A stretch of DNA of 64,000 nucleotides, from positions 1-64,000 of the forward strand of contig JAITQA010000118.1 in assembly GCA_031289145.1 (NCBI GenBank), written 5' to 3'. Position numbers and translations under genes: made by a program. This DNA comes from Dysgonamonadaceae bacterium (GTDB lineage Bacteria; Bacteroidota; Bacteroidia; Bacteroidales; Azobacteroidaceae). Of this stretch, positions 9,727 through 17,217 are shown one piece after another. Position 1 is the stretch's first letter, and each line of letters begins with the position of its first letter. The notes beneath the pieces were generated by a model, which was not told the DNA's origin, ran no database searches, and was given only the letters and a program-made list of their open reading frames with translations.

Positions 9727-10122
9727 ATGAAAACAAAATTATTCCTGTTGATGCTGCTTGCAGCAAGCACGCTCAGCGCACAAAACAAATTAACCGTTGT
9801 CATTGACGGAATTGAGAAAGTGAAAGGTCATATCATGGTGGCATTGTATGACAAAGAAGGCAAACAAATGGATGCCAAGATGGAGAAAATCGAATCGGAG
9901 AGCATCACCATTGTCTTTGAGAAAGTTCTTGCCGGAGAATATGCCGTGTCGGTTTTTCAGGACGAAAACGACAACAAGAAATTAGACACAGGCATGTTCG
10001 GCATTCCGAAAGAAAAGTATGGTTTCAGCAACAATGTCAAAGGAACGATGGGGCCGCCCAAATTCAAAGAACGGTTGTTCAAAATAGAGGAAGACAGGGG
10101 TATCTATATTACTTTGTTGTGA
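9727..10122 (+). CDS. DUF2141 domain secreted protein
   Basis: A 131-residue protein with a signal peptide (MKTKLFLLMLLAASTLSAQ) and one DUF2141 domain. Family signs are 'GHIMVALYDKEG', 'LAGEYAVSVFQDENDNKKLDTG' and 'FGIPKEKYGFSNN'. The fold is a small periplasmic or extracytoplasmic beta-sandwich of unknown biochemical role. It follows the TonB-dependent receptor after 82 bases occupied by the AATGTG repeat, and its stop lies only 10 bases from the stop of the convergent exporter gene, leaving no room for separate terminators. Confidence 0.88.
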   Translation: MKTKLFLLMLLAASTLSAQNKLTVVIDGIEKVKGHIMVALYDKEGKQMDAKMEKIESESITIVFEKVLAGEYAVSVFQDENDNKKLDTGMFGIPKEKYGFSNNVKGTMGPPKFKERLFKIEEDRGIYITLL

Positions 10123-10132
10123 AGACAAGCAA

Positions 10133-12295
10133 TCATTGCATAAGTTCTTTCCAATAAGTGCTATATAAATTCTCAGATTGCAACATTTCCGTATGTGTTC
10201 CGAAGTGAGAGATTGAGCCCTTATCCAACAGGTAAATGAAGTCGGCATATCTCTTTAGAATGTGTAAACGATGAGAAACAAAAAAGATAATTTTGTTTTC
10301 TTTTAATGATTTCAGAATTTCTAAAGTTAACGTTTCTGTTTCTTTATCCATGGCAGAGGTTGGTTCATCCAAAATCATTATTTGGGGATTTTTGACGAGA
10401 ATTCTTGCCAATGCTATCATCTGTTTTTCACCGCCTGAAAGATTAATGCCGTTTTCTCCCACGATAGTCATATAAGCCTGCGGTATTTTCAAAAAATATT
10501 TGTCTATCCCGTATTCGGCACATATCCGGATAGCCTTTTGCATTTGCTCCTGATTCGCATTGATACAGATATTTTCAATAATAGTCCCATTAAAAATAAA
10601 GATATCCTGCGGAATTACGCCTACTATATTGCGCCATGTGTCAGTAGCTGTTTCTTTCAATGAGACAGTCTCATTCACAAGTATTTCTCCGAATTCTTGT
10701 GCGTAAAATTTCTCTATTATTTTACAAAATGTCGATTTACCACTTCCGCTTTCTCCTATTAAAAATGTCATTTTCCCTTGTAGTAAATTCATAGAAACAT
10801 CCCTCAATATCTGTTTCCGGCCTGCAAAACGAAACGATAAATTACGGATTTTAACAGACGCTACATTTGTCTGAGAAACAACACCTTCCATTTTTTCAGA
10901 AGGTATATTTACAATTTCAAACATGCGATTAAAAGCCACTTTGGCTTCATTAATCGGAATAGGAGCAAGAGATAGATTAACAACAGAAGGTGTTATGGAC
11001 GCTACTATACTGATAATCGCCATTAATTCACCCAATAGAATTGTCCCATTCAGCACAAATACAGAGCCGACGGCAATAGTAAGAATAGTCAATATAACGC
11101 CAATAATGCCGGAATAGGCGGATAAACGGATATTAATTTTGCCAAGTCCGAATATTTTGTCCTGAAACAATCCGTATATTTTTCTGTTAACTTCTTCGAA
11201 AATAGGTTGTTGATTGAAATTTTTTATAGTATCTATCCCCTGCATGGTATGAATAAAATTACTTTCACTATTGGCATAACTGGCCATAACCTCCCGTTGT
11301 GCACCTATCAAGGATGTATTATTTCGATAGATAAAGTACGCGAAAAAAGGCAGACTACCGATTATTATCAGCGCTATTTGCCAAGAATAATAAAATAAAA
11401 AGGTAAGGGTAATTATAGTAGCAAGCGCATCTATAATTATTGAACCGGCAAGAGTGCTTATAACGTTTTGAATGCGGCGTGTATCATTCAAACGGGCTGT
11501 TAAGTCGCCGATTTTCCGCGTATCAAAAAAACTTTTTGGAAGGCTCAATAATTTATTGTAAAAAAAAGCGATAATTCGGTTATTAAAATTTCGACTCTGA
11601 ATAAACAGCAGGTATTGCCGGATAATGCCGATTCCTATCCTGGTAAATAATAAGACCCCCACCAAAGCGATACCAATCCACAAGCGTTTAAAATCTTTTT
11701 CGGGTATGATAACATCAATCAGTTTTTGAGAAAACACAGCCGTAGTCATTCCTAACACAGCAATAGCAATACCAAGAAAAACACTGCTTGCAATTATGTC
11801 AAAATCCTCCCGTGAAATATCTATTATCCATCTTTTTTTTGATAATTGAATACTTTCTTTTTTTACAAACTTATCATTTATCGATAATGTCAGACAAGTA
11901 TGAGATTGCCAGATATTTTCTAATTCTTCTTTTGTATAGTAGACAATTCCTTGAGATGGATTAAATATGACAAACTTATCATTTTCGAATCCATAGCATA
12001 CCATATAATGTTGTAATTTTTGTTCAATTACCACATGAAGAATGATTGGCTGTCTATGTTCAATTAGCGCGTTCATATCCGCTTCACAGCCTTCTGCGTC
12101 AAATCCCATTTGACCGGCAGCCTGATAAAGTCCAAGAAGCGAGGTGCCCTGTGTGCTTGTTCCGCTCAATTCCCTCAATTTTTCCAAAGAACCATCACCT
12201 CCGTAAAACCGAATTAAAGATAGCAAACAAGCTACTCCACAATCAGAAGTATCTTGCTGTAATACCATTGTTTTTTTGATTTGCTTAAGATTCAT
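10133..12295 (-). CDS. C39 peptidase-containing ABC exporter (bacteriocin type)
   Basis: A 720-residue peptidase-containing ABC transporter. Residues 1-130 are a C39 cysteine protease with Gln13, Cys19 in 'QDTSDCGVAC' and His96 in 'LQHYMVCYG'. The third triad position is Asn ('FNPS') rather than the usual Asp, giving a papain-like Cys-His-Asn set. A six-helix transmembrane domain follows (about 165-450), then an ATPase with Walker A 'GESGSGKST', signature 'LSGGEKQ', Walker B 'MILDEP' and H-loop 'FVSHR'. Such exporters cut double-glycine leaders and export the mature peptide. Two such peptides are encoded upstream in the same cluster. It is the last gene of the minus-strand cluster, 5 bases after the ABC ATPase gene. 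Confidence 0.95.
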   Translation of the reverse strand: MNLKQIKKTMVLQQDTSDCGVACLLSLIRFYGGDGSLEKLRELSGTSTQGTSLLGLYQAAGQMGFDAEGCEADMNALIEHRQPIILHVVIEQKLQHYMVCYGFENDKFVIFNPSQGIVYYTKEELENIWQSHTCLTLSINDKFVKKESIQLSKKRWIIDISREDFDIIASSVFLGIAIAVLGMTTAVFSQKLIDVIIPEKDFKRLWIGIALVGVLLFTRIGIGIIRQYLLFIQSRNFNNRIIAFFYNKLLSLPKSFFDTRKIGDLTARLNDTRRIQNVISTLAGSIIIDALATIITLTFLFYYSWQIALIIIGSLPFFAYFIYRNNTSLIGAQREVMASYANSESNFIHTMQGIDTIKNFNQQPIFEEVNRKIYGLFQDKIFGLGKINIRLSAYSGIIGVILTILTIAVGSVFVLNGTILLGELMAIISIVASITPSVVNLSLAPIPINEAKVAFNRMFEIVNIPSEKMEGVVSQTNVASVKIRNLSFRFAGRKQILRDVSMNLLQGKMTFLIGESGSGKSTFCKIIEKFYAQEFGEILVNETVSLKETATDTWRNIVGVIPQDIFIFNGTIIENICINANQEQMQKAIRICAEYGIDKYFLKIPQAYMTIVGENGINLSGGEKQMIALARILVKNPQIMILDEPTSAMDKETETLTLEILKSLKENKIIFFVSHRLHILKRYADFIYLLDKGSISHFGTHTEMLQSENLYSTYWKELMQ

Positions 12296-12300
12296 TTCTA

Positions 12301-13026
12301 TTAAATAATAGGGTATAAATTATCTGTTATTTTAAAATAATCTTCTAATTCATATATTGCTTCTTTCCGGGAATTATCTATATTTTTTATTATTTTTCCC
12401 TTTTCCATTAACAAAATATGCGTAGAAATATCTGTAATATGGTTCAAGTTATGACTTGAGATTAGGATTGTTGTATCAGATTCCTCATTCATCCGGTGGA
12501 GCAATCGTTTCATTTCTATTTGTGATGATGGGTCTAAAAAATTGAACGGCTCGTCCAAAATAAGTATTTGAGGATTTATAAGCATCGCGCCGATGATACC
12601 GATTTTTTGCTTATTCCCGGCGGAGAAATTCCGGATATATTTTTTTTGATGTAGAATTTCGTCATGCATGAAAGCTGTATATGTAGATAAGCGATTGCGA
12701 ATATCATCTTCTTTTATTTGATAAACATTTCCAATAAAAGCAAAATATTCCTCCGGAGAAAGACATTCTATTAAAAAACTGTTGTCAATAAAAGAGCCGG
12801 TATAAGATTTCCATTCTTCCGATTCGGATACATCTTTATTAAATATAGTTACATTGCCCGAATCGGTACGGAGTAAATCAATCAATAAACGGAATAAAGT
12901 AGTTTTTCCTGCTCCATTGTTACCCACAATGCCCAAAATATCGCCTTTATTTGCAGCTAAAAAAGGAATATTTACAACTATCTTTTTGTCAAAAGACTTA
13001 CTCAGGTTATTTACTTGAAGTATCAT
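12301..13026 (-). CDS. ABC transporter ATP-binding protein
   Basis: A 241-residue stand-alone ATPase. Walker A is 'GNNGAGKTT', the signature is the variant 'FSAGNKQKIG', Walker B is 'ILILDEPFNFLD' and the switch histidine is in 'ISSHNL'. The degenerate signature and the length are typical of DrrA/CcmA-like ATPases that pair with a separate multi-helix permease. The permease gene ends 21 bases upstream, so the two most likely form one transporter. In peptide clusters such pairs often give self-protection or export; which applies here cannot be told. Confidence 0.92.
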   Translation of the reverse strand: MILQVNNLSKSFDKKIVVNIPFLAANKGDILGIVGNNGAGKTTLFRLLIDLLRTDSGNVTIFNKDVSESEEWKSYTGSFIDNSFLIECLSPEEYFAFIGNVYQIKEDDIRNRLSTYTAFMHDEILHQKKYIRNFSAGNKQKIGIIGAMLINPQILILDEPFNFLDPSSQIEMKRLLHRMNEESDTTILISSHNLNHITDISTHILLMEKGKIIKNIDNSRKEAIYELEDYFKITDNLYPII

Positions 13027-13047
13027 ATTTATAAAATTTATTTAAGT

Positions 13048-14448
13048 TTATGATGACATATATCGATTCATATTTTCGTATCTTCTTTTCAAAAAGCAGA
13101 CGGTGATAAACGATAGAAAATATTTTCGAAGAAAAAAAGAAGCAATACTTATAAAAGAAAGGATACTTAATGCAATCCACTCGTTATTAAAACTTGAATA
13201 TATAAATTGAAAAAACCATAATGAGAAAAAAAAGAGAATAATTTCATAGACGAAAGGAATTAGTGCAAATCCTTGGTAATTCATAAACAAGGCTGCTTTA
13301 TCCATGTCTAATTTTTTAGAAAACAGAGCCATAGGAAATAATAACAAATTAAAAAAAAACACGACATATAGCGTTTCTGAAATAAATAAATAGATATTTA
13401 TTCGATAGATTATGATAAAAGGAAAAAGGAAAAGTGAATATAAACCTGTGAGAAGCATGTAAAAGATATACTTATTTTCAAATATTTGAATTAGCAGAAT
13501 TGGCTTTGTCCATATTCCGTTGAAGAAATTGGCTTCTATGCCAAAAATATATTGACCTAATGACATTGTTGGTAAAAAAAGGAAGAAGAACATAAAAAAT
13601 TTTATAGCATTAATATCTCCTCCCATTCCTGAAAAAATCAATATCAAAAAAAATACCATTGGGAATAATAGTAATATCAACAAACGTTTTGACCTTAAAA
13701 TGTATATTAATTCCATTTTCAAGAAAGAAAGCGATGTGATTTTTTTATGATAATCAAATGTTTTATTAATTAAATTTTCATTATATATTTTTTTTTGGGA
13801 AAAAATGAGATGATAAATGATCAATGAAAGTAATGCTAAAAAGGGTAGGAATAGTACAAACATTAAAGTGTTTTTTTGCTGTATCTCAGAAAAAAATAAA
13901 TATTCACCCCATAATAAAAACAAATAAGATATACATATAAAAAAAGATTTAATTAATGAATTAGTAATATAGTTTTTCACCCACAGAGAAATTCCGTTAT
14001 TTATTATTAATACGAACCACAGTAAAGATATTATTATTATGGCTTCATTTATTGATGCGAATTTATATAGATAGGGTAAAAAAAATACAATAAGATAAAA
14101 ATTCCAAAAAGTAAAAACGTTTTCCAGAATAATATATATACTCCTTTCTATTTTGAAGATAGGGATTGTTTGAAGTTTTGCTGAGAAATATAATGAATTA
14201 CTTTTAAATAAAATTTTAAATATTAAATCTGTTATTTGCAAAAAAGGCAATAACTTTAAAATAAATATAAAAATGGAAACATTGATTATATTTAACATTG
14301 AGGTTATAAAAATAAAACTTTCATCCATATACGGGTGAAAAAACACCCATAAGTATAGTATAAATAATACAAAACCAAGAATATTCCGGCGATATTCTAT
14401 ATTTCTAAGTTTAAGTTTAAATGATAATATTATCAAATTTTTCATCAT
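13048..14448 (-). CDS. ABC permease-like polytopic membrane protein (DUF5687-like)
   Basis: A 466-residue, very hydrophobic, AT-rich coding region with about ten or more membrane segments. The layout of two long hydrophobic halves separated by a charged loop, the position directly before an ABC ATPase, and 'LGQYIFGIEANFFNGIWTKPI' resemble the DUF5687 class of Bacteroidetes ABC permeases. The match to that family is from memory and moderate. It would form the membrane part of the transporter with the next gene. Role in immunity or export is inferred from context only. Confidence 0.7.
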   Translation of the reverse strand: MMKNLIILSFKLKLRNIEYRRNILGFVLFILYLWVFFHPYMDESFIFITSMLNIINVSIFIFILKLLPFLQITDLIFKILFKSNSLYFSAKLQTIPIFKIERSIYIILENVFTFWNFYLIVFFLPYLYKFASINEAIIIISLLWFVLIINNGISLWVKNYITNSLIKSFFICISYLFLLWGEYLFFSEIQQKNTLMFVLFLPFLALLSLIIYHLIFSQKKIYNENLINKTFDYHKKITSLSFLKMELIYILRSKRLLILLLFPMVFFLILIFSGMGGDINAIKFFMFFFLFLPTMSLGQYIFGIEANFFNGIWTKPILLIQIFENKYIFYMLLTGLYSLFLFPFIIIYRINIYLFISETLYVVFFFNLLLFPMALFSKKLDMDKAALFMNYQGFALIPFVYEIILFFFSLWFFQFIYSSFNNEWIALSILSFISIASFFLRKYFLSFITVCFLKRRYENMNRYMSS

Positions 14449-14453
14449 GACTT

Positions 14454-14954
14454 TTAATTTTCCAATAAATCTATTATTTCATTTATCTTTGTCAAATAAC
14501 TAAATTTTCGAATCAATTTGCCTTTTTTGTTATAAAGGTAAATAGACGGATTTATTGGATTCTCAAATTCATTTATAATTATATTATCTAACGCAGCATA
14601 TATGTAAATATTTTCACAAATGCTGATTTTATTATTCATAATAAAATCTTTAATTGATTTTTCTGGTGCTGAAGATATCATAAAAAATCTTGTTTTTTTT
14701 AAATATTCACAATTTTCTGAAAACAACAAAATTTTATCTTTACAGAGATCACAGCCTGGGTCAAAGAAAAAAATTAAGGTTTGTTGATTGTTATTATCGT
14801 TTAAAATATGTTCATTTGCATAGAAAATATCTGTAAATACTATTTCAGGTAATTCTTTTTGCTCTTTATTTTTTCTTGTAATCATAATTATTGAGAGCGC
14901 AAAAAATATCAATATTATTATTATACCTATTTTAGCTGCTAATTTTAGAGTCAT
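14454..14954 (-). CDS. Membrane-anchored thioredoxin-like protein
   Basis: A 166-residue protein with one N-terminal membrane anchor (about residues 7-26) and a periplasmic thioredoxin-fold domain. The active-site motif is Cys68-Asp-Leu-Cys71 in 'FFDPGCDLC', and the expected cis-proline region is 'NPSIYLYNKKGKLI'. It resembles TlpA/redoxin-type thiol oxidoreductases. Both predicted peptides of this cluster have several cysteines, so a job in making or correcting their disulfides is plausible but unproven. It lies 5 bases before the permease gene and 15 after the preceding membrane protein. Confidence 0.75.
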   Translation of the reverse strand: MTLKLAAKIGIIIILIFFALSIIMITRKNKEQKELPEIVFTDIFYANEHILNDNNNQQTLIFFFDPGCDLCKDKILLFSENCEYLKKTRFFMISSAPEKSIKDFIMNNKISICENIYIYAALDNIIINEFENPINPSIYLYNKKGKLIRKFSYLTKINEIIDLLEN

Positions 14955-14969
14955 GTTTATTCAAATCGT

Positions 14970-15617
14970 TTAAAAAGTCAATGTTAATAAAGAAATTAAA
15001 ACTAAATACAAAAACAGCCCTGTTACGTATCCCCACAACGTTGGCTTTAATAAATTCTTATATCTCAATGATGTACTTTTTACTAAAGCAATGGGAATAA
15101 ATAACATATATGCTAATTCGAAAATATTTAAAGAATTTAAAGAAAACAACAACCATGAATTATCAAAATCTCCATATCCAATGTCAAAAAATGATGCTAA
15201 AGAGAAAGGCATTATATTTAATTCAAAAAGATTATCTATTCCTTTAATATAATACCAGAATAGTTTAAATAAGAAAGCAAAAGCAAATATAAATTGAGAT
15301 TTAATAGCTGCCTTTGCGATAATTTTTAATTTGATTTTAGAATCAAAAAGAAAAAAGGATATATATAGACAAAACGTTGTATAAAGTATAGAAAATAAAG
15401 GAATAATGGTGTTTATTCCAATATTTATCCACTTATATTTATGTATAGTTTCATAAATTTTTCCCATTTTATTACTCGGTGCCAATCCTGTAAAAGTAGT
15501 TTCAATATTGTCTTTAGTGTAAAATAGCAAATACATTAACAAAGAAATGCTAAAATAAAAAAGTATTAGCAATAGTAATAGAGAAAAAATGCTTTTTTTT
15601 GTTTTAATCTTCTTCAT
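14970..15617 (-). CDS. Five-helix membrane protein of unknown function in the peptide cluster
   Basis: A protein of about 215 residues with roughly five hydrophobic segments: an N-terminal one (SIFSLLLLLILFYFSISLLM), then a soluble loop, then four more. I do not recognise a family with confidence; the layout is loosely Yip1-like. I start at the ATG at 15617 (MKKIKTKKS) because the ORF-track start at 15650 lies inside a perfect hairpin that looks like a transcription attenuator. As the first gene after the peptides it could be an immunity protein or a component of the export machinery. Confidence 0.6.
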   Translation of the reverse strand: MKKIKTKKSIFSLLLLLILFYFSISLLMYLLFYTKDNIETTFTGLAPSNKMGKIYETIHKYKWINIGINTIIPLFSILYTTFCLYISFFLFDSKIKLKIIAKAAIKSQFIFAFAFLFKLFWYYIKGIDNLFELNIMPFSLASFFDIGYGDFDNSWLLFSLNSLNIFELAYMLFIPIALVKSTSLRYKNLLKPTLWGYVTGLFLYLVLISLLTLTF

Positions 15618-15632
15618 AATAAATTTAAAAAT

Positions 15633-15655
15633 GGAGGGTGAGTAATTCACCCTCC
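15633..15655 (-). terminator. Attenuator-like hairpin after the two peptide genes
   Basis: GGAGGGTGA-gtaat-TCACCCTCC is a perfect 9-bp stem with a 5-base loop. On the minus strand it is followed by ATTTTTAAATTT, a leaky-looking intrinsic terminator. It sits 10 bases after the second peptide stop and before the membrane and transporter genes, so it would make more peptide mRNA than transporter mRNA. Confidence 0.75.
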
Positions 15656-15665
15656 GAAATTAGCA

Positions 15666-15839
15666 TTAAATTAACCCCAATGCTCGTCCACAGCCGTATG
15701 CAACTAAAATTATACCCCAGCCAAGTGTTATGGTGCCGATTCCGACGCCACAAACTAAGCCATCAAAAAAACTTTGAGTGCTCTCATCCAATGCACCTCC
15801 GATTTGTACTTCCATTTCTGGAAAATCTAATTTTCTCAT
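15666..15839 (-). CDS. Double-glycine-leader peptide B (57 aa, putative bacteriocin precursor)
   Basis: Too short for the ORF track. It reads MRKLDFPEMEVQIGG (15-residue leader ending in GG) followed by a 42-residue core beginning ALDESTQSF. The core has two cysteines, Cys30 and Cys50, and a glycine-rich hydrophobic stretch 'GVGIGTITLGWGIILVAYG'. There are GxxxG pairs at Gly27-Gly31, Gly31-Gly35 and Gly51-Gly55. The leader is less canonical than that of peptide A but keeps the hydrophobic/acidic spacing before GG. The expected mature product is secreted by the C39 exporter of this cluster. It lies 36 bases downstream of peptide A and just before a hairpin attenuator. Its activity (antibacterial, signalling or other) is not known. 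Confidence 0.8.
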   Translation of the reverse strand: MRKLDFPEMEVQIGGALDESTQSFFDGLVCGVGIGTITLGWGIILVAYGCGRALGLI

Positions 15840-15875
15840 TTTGAATTTTTGTTTAAGATTGATAATAATAATAAT

Positions 15876-16040
15876 TTACTCTTGCTTGGTATCACCAGTA
15901 AGACAAAATAGGGCGAATGCAACCGCACCTGCAATCCACCAAGGGGTAAAACATAAGCCAACAGCGATACCACATGCTGCAGCTTGTTGATCGACACCTC
16001 CTTGAATCATTTCAAGTTCGTTTTCATTTAACGTTTTCAT
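15876..16040 (-). CDS. Double-glycine-leader peptide A (54 aa, putative bacteriocin precursor)
   Basis: Too short for the ORF track. The leader MKTLNENELEMIQGG fits the classic class II bacteriocin leader pattern (L-x-x-x-E-L-x-x-I-x-GG) recognised by C39 exporters. The 39-residue core begins VDQQAAACGIAVGLC. It has three cysteines (23, 30, 46), a GxxxG pair (Gly24-Gly28), 'TPWWIAGAVAFALF', and a hydrophilic tail ending TKQE. The overall look is that of peptides annotated as 'class IIb bacteriocin, lactobin A/cerein 7B family', a label known to be used for Bacteroidetes peptides. It is preceded by an HlyD-like adaptor gene and by a 14-bp palindrome, and followed by peptide B. Confidence 0.85.
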   Translation of the reverse strand: MKTLNENELEMIQGGVDQQAAACGIAVGLCFTPWWIAGAVAFALFCLTGDTKQE

Positions 16041-16102
16041 TTTTTAATAAATTTAAATTGTTAATACTCTCGTTAGGGATTGAACCCCGTTTTTATATAG
16101 TT

Positions 16103-16116
16103 ACTTTTGCAAAAGT
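16103..16116. promoter_or_regulatory. 14-bp perfect palindrome upstream of the peptide genes
   Basis: ACTTTTGCAAAAGT is its own reverse complement. It lies 63 bases upstream of the peptide A start, just downstream of the adaptor stop at 16128. It could be an operator for the cluster's HTH protein or part of a local promoter. No clean TAnnTTTG element is seen nearby. Confidence 0.4.
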
Positions 16117-16127
16117 CAATATAGTCT

Positions 16128-17198
16128 TTATGTATTATTCTTTATTTTACTCAAACTGTCAATGCCACTTATAATCTCAGTGTATATCCCATCAGAGATT
16201 CCTGTTTCAATAAAACGTTTTTCAAATACACCTTTGTTATTCTCTACTTCAACAAACACAGAGTCATAATTAAATTGAAAATATTTTTCGTTCAATGCTA
16301 ACACATGTTCTTTATGCTCTAAAACAATTTCTCCATTGGCAGATCCTCCGGCTCTTACGTATGAATTATATTCTTCCGGAACATAAATGCTTGCTGCTAT
16401 TTCAAATCTTGGCATTCCGTCTTTTGCAACAGCAAGAGCTTTAGGATTGATCAAATATAGCACGCCATCAAAAGTTATATCTCGCTTTGTCGCCACAGAG
16501 AAACTTATTTTCATACCTGTGCGTAATTTCAAAATATCGGATTCTAAAATATTGCCTTTGAATATCAATGATTTCAAATCTGCTATTCTTGCTATAGCAG
16601 ATCCTTCATTCCAAGTTCCCCGTGCCATCACAGAGCCTCCTTCTTTTATCGGAAGCTCCAGCACGACCCCATTGCCCGTAGCCGTTATAATATTGGAAAC
16701 TTCCTCTTTTTGATAATTGCCTTTCACCATGTCTAATTTTGTATTAACCGATTTATATTCAGATTCTACCATAGTAAAATTTGTTTGCTCTTTTTCAAAT
16801 TCTTCTCTTGAGATTACACCTTTATTGAAAAGAATTTCAGTCCTGATAAATTCATTCTTTGCATTTTCAAATTGAGCTTTAGCTACATCAAACTCTTTTT
16901 TCAATTGCTCATATTCCATTGGGTCAAGCACAAATTGAACTTTAGCAATGGCTTGTCCAATCGCAACTTCATCGCCAATTTGAACGAACAAGGTGTCTAA
17001 TACTCCTGATATTGTTGATTTTACCTCTATTTCTTTTAAAGGCTCAACAGTTCCGGAAACTATTAATTTTTCTTCAATATCCCGATACTCAGCATTAATT
17101 GTAGATATATCTACATGCTGATTTTCTGTAGCTTTGTAAATAATAAATACTAAAAACCCCATAATGAATAGCAATATAATTACTTGGACACTTTTCAT
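16128..17198 (-). CDS. HlyD/RND-type periplasmic adaptor protein
   Basis: A 356-residue membrane fusion protein. One N-terminal membrane anchor (residues 4-21) is followed by a lipoyl-like half 'VSGTVEPLKEIEVKSTISGVL' with 'VQIGDEVAIGQAIAKV', a coiled-coil hairpin (about 95-165, 'LFNKGVISREEFEKEQTNF'), the second lipoyl half 'ITATGNGVVLELPIKEGGSV', and a beta-barrel domain. It resembles the adaptors of MacAB-type systems. It follows the MacB-like permease after 19 bases and should couple an inner-membrane transporter to a TolC-type channel. No TolC gene is in the window. The partner could be the permease, the C39 exporter, or both. Confidence 0.9.
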   Translation of the reverse strand: MKSVQVIILLFIMGFLVFIIYKATENQHVDISTINAEYRDIEEKLIVSGTVEPLKEIEVKSTISGVLDTLFVQIGDEVAIGQAIAKVQFVLDPMEYEQLKKEFDVAKAQFENAKNEFIRTEILFNKGVISREEFEKEQTNFTMVESEYKSVNTKLDMVKGNYQKEEVSNIITATGNGVVLELPIKEGGSVMARGTWNEGSAIARIADLKSLIFKGNILESDILKLRTGMKISFSVATKRDITFDGVLYLINPKALAVAKDGMPRFEIAASIYVPEEYNSYVRAGGSANGEIVLEHKEHVLALNEKYFQFNYDSVFVEVENNKGVFEKRFIETGISDGIYTEIISGIDSLSKIKNNT

Positions 17199-17217
17199 TT
17201 ATTTAGCTTTTTTGTTT

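Noticed and set aside
13048-15617. Low-complexity AT-rich stretch considered as non-coding or decayed DNA.
   Set aside because: Three long frames stay open with normal spacing, sensible membrane topology and a thioredoxin motif, so the genes appear intact.
16070-16095. tRNA-like T-arm (minus strand GGGGTTCAATCCC) near the peptide genes, possibly a tRNA gene end or attachment site.
   Set aside because: The stem does not extend to five base pairs, no acceptor, anticodon or D arm can be built around it, and no matching direct repeat was found at the other cluster border.
15638-16174. Plus-strand ORFs (68, 70 and 66 residues) over the peptide genes.
   Set aside because: They are antisense shadows of peptides A and B, the attenuator hairpin and the adaptor C-terminus; they have no signal or domain features.
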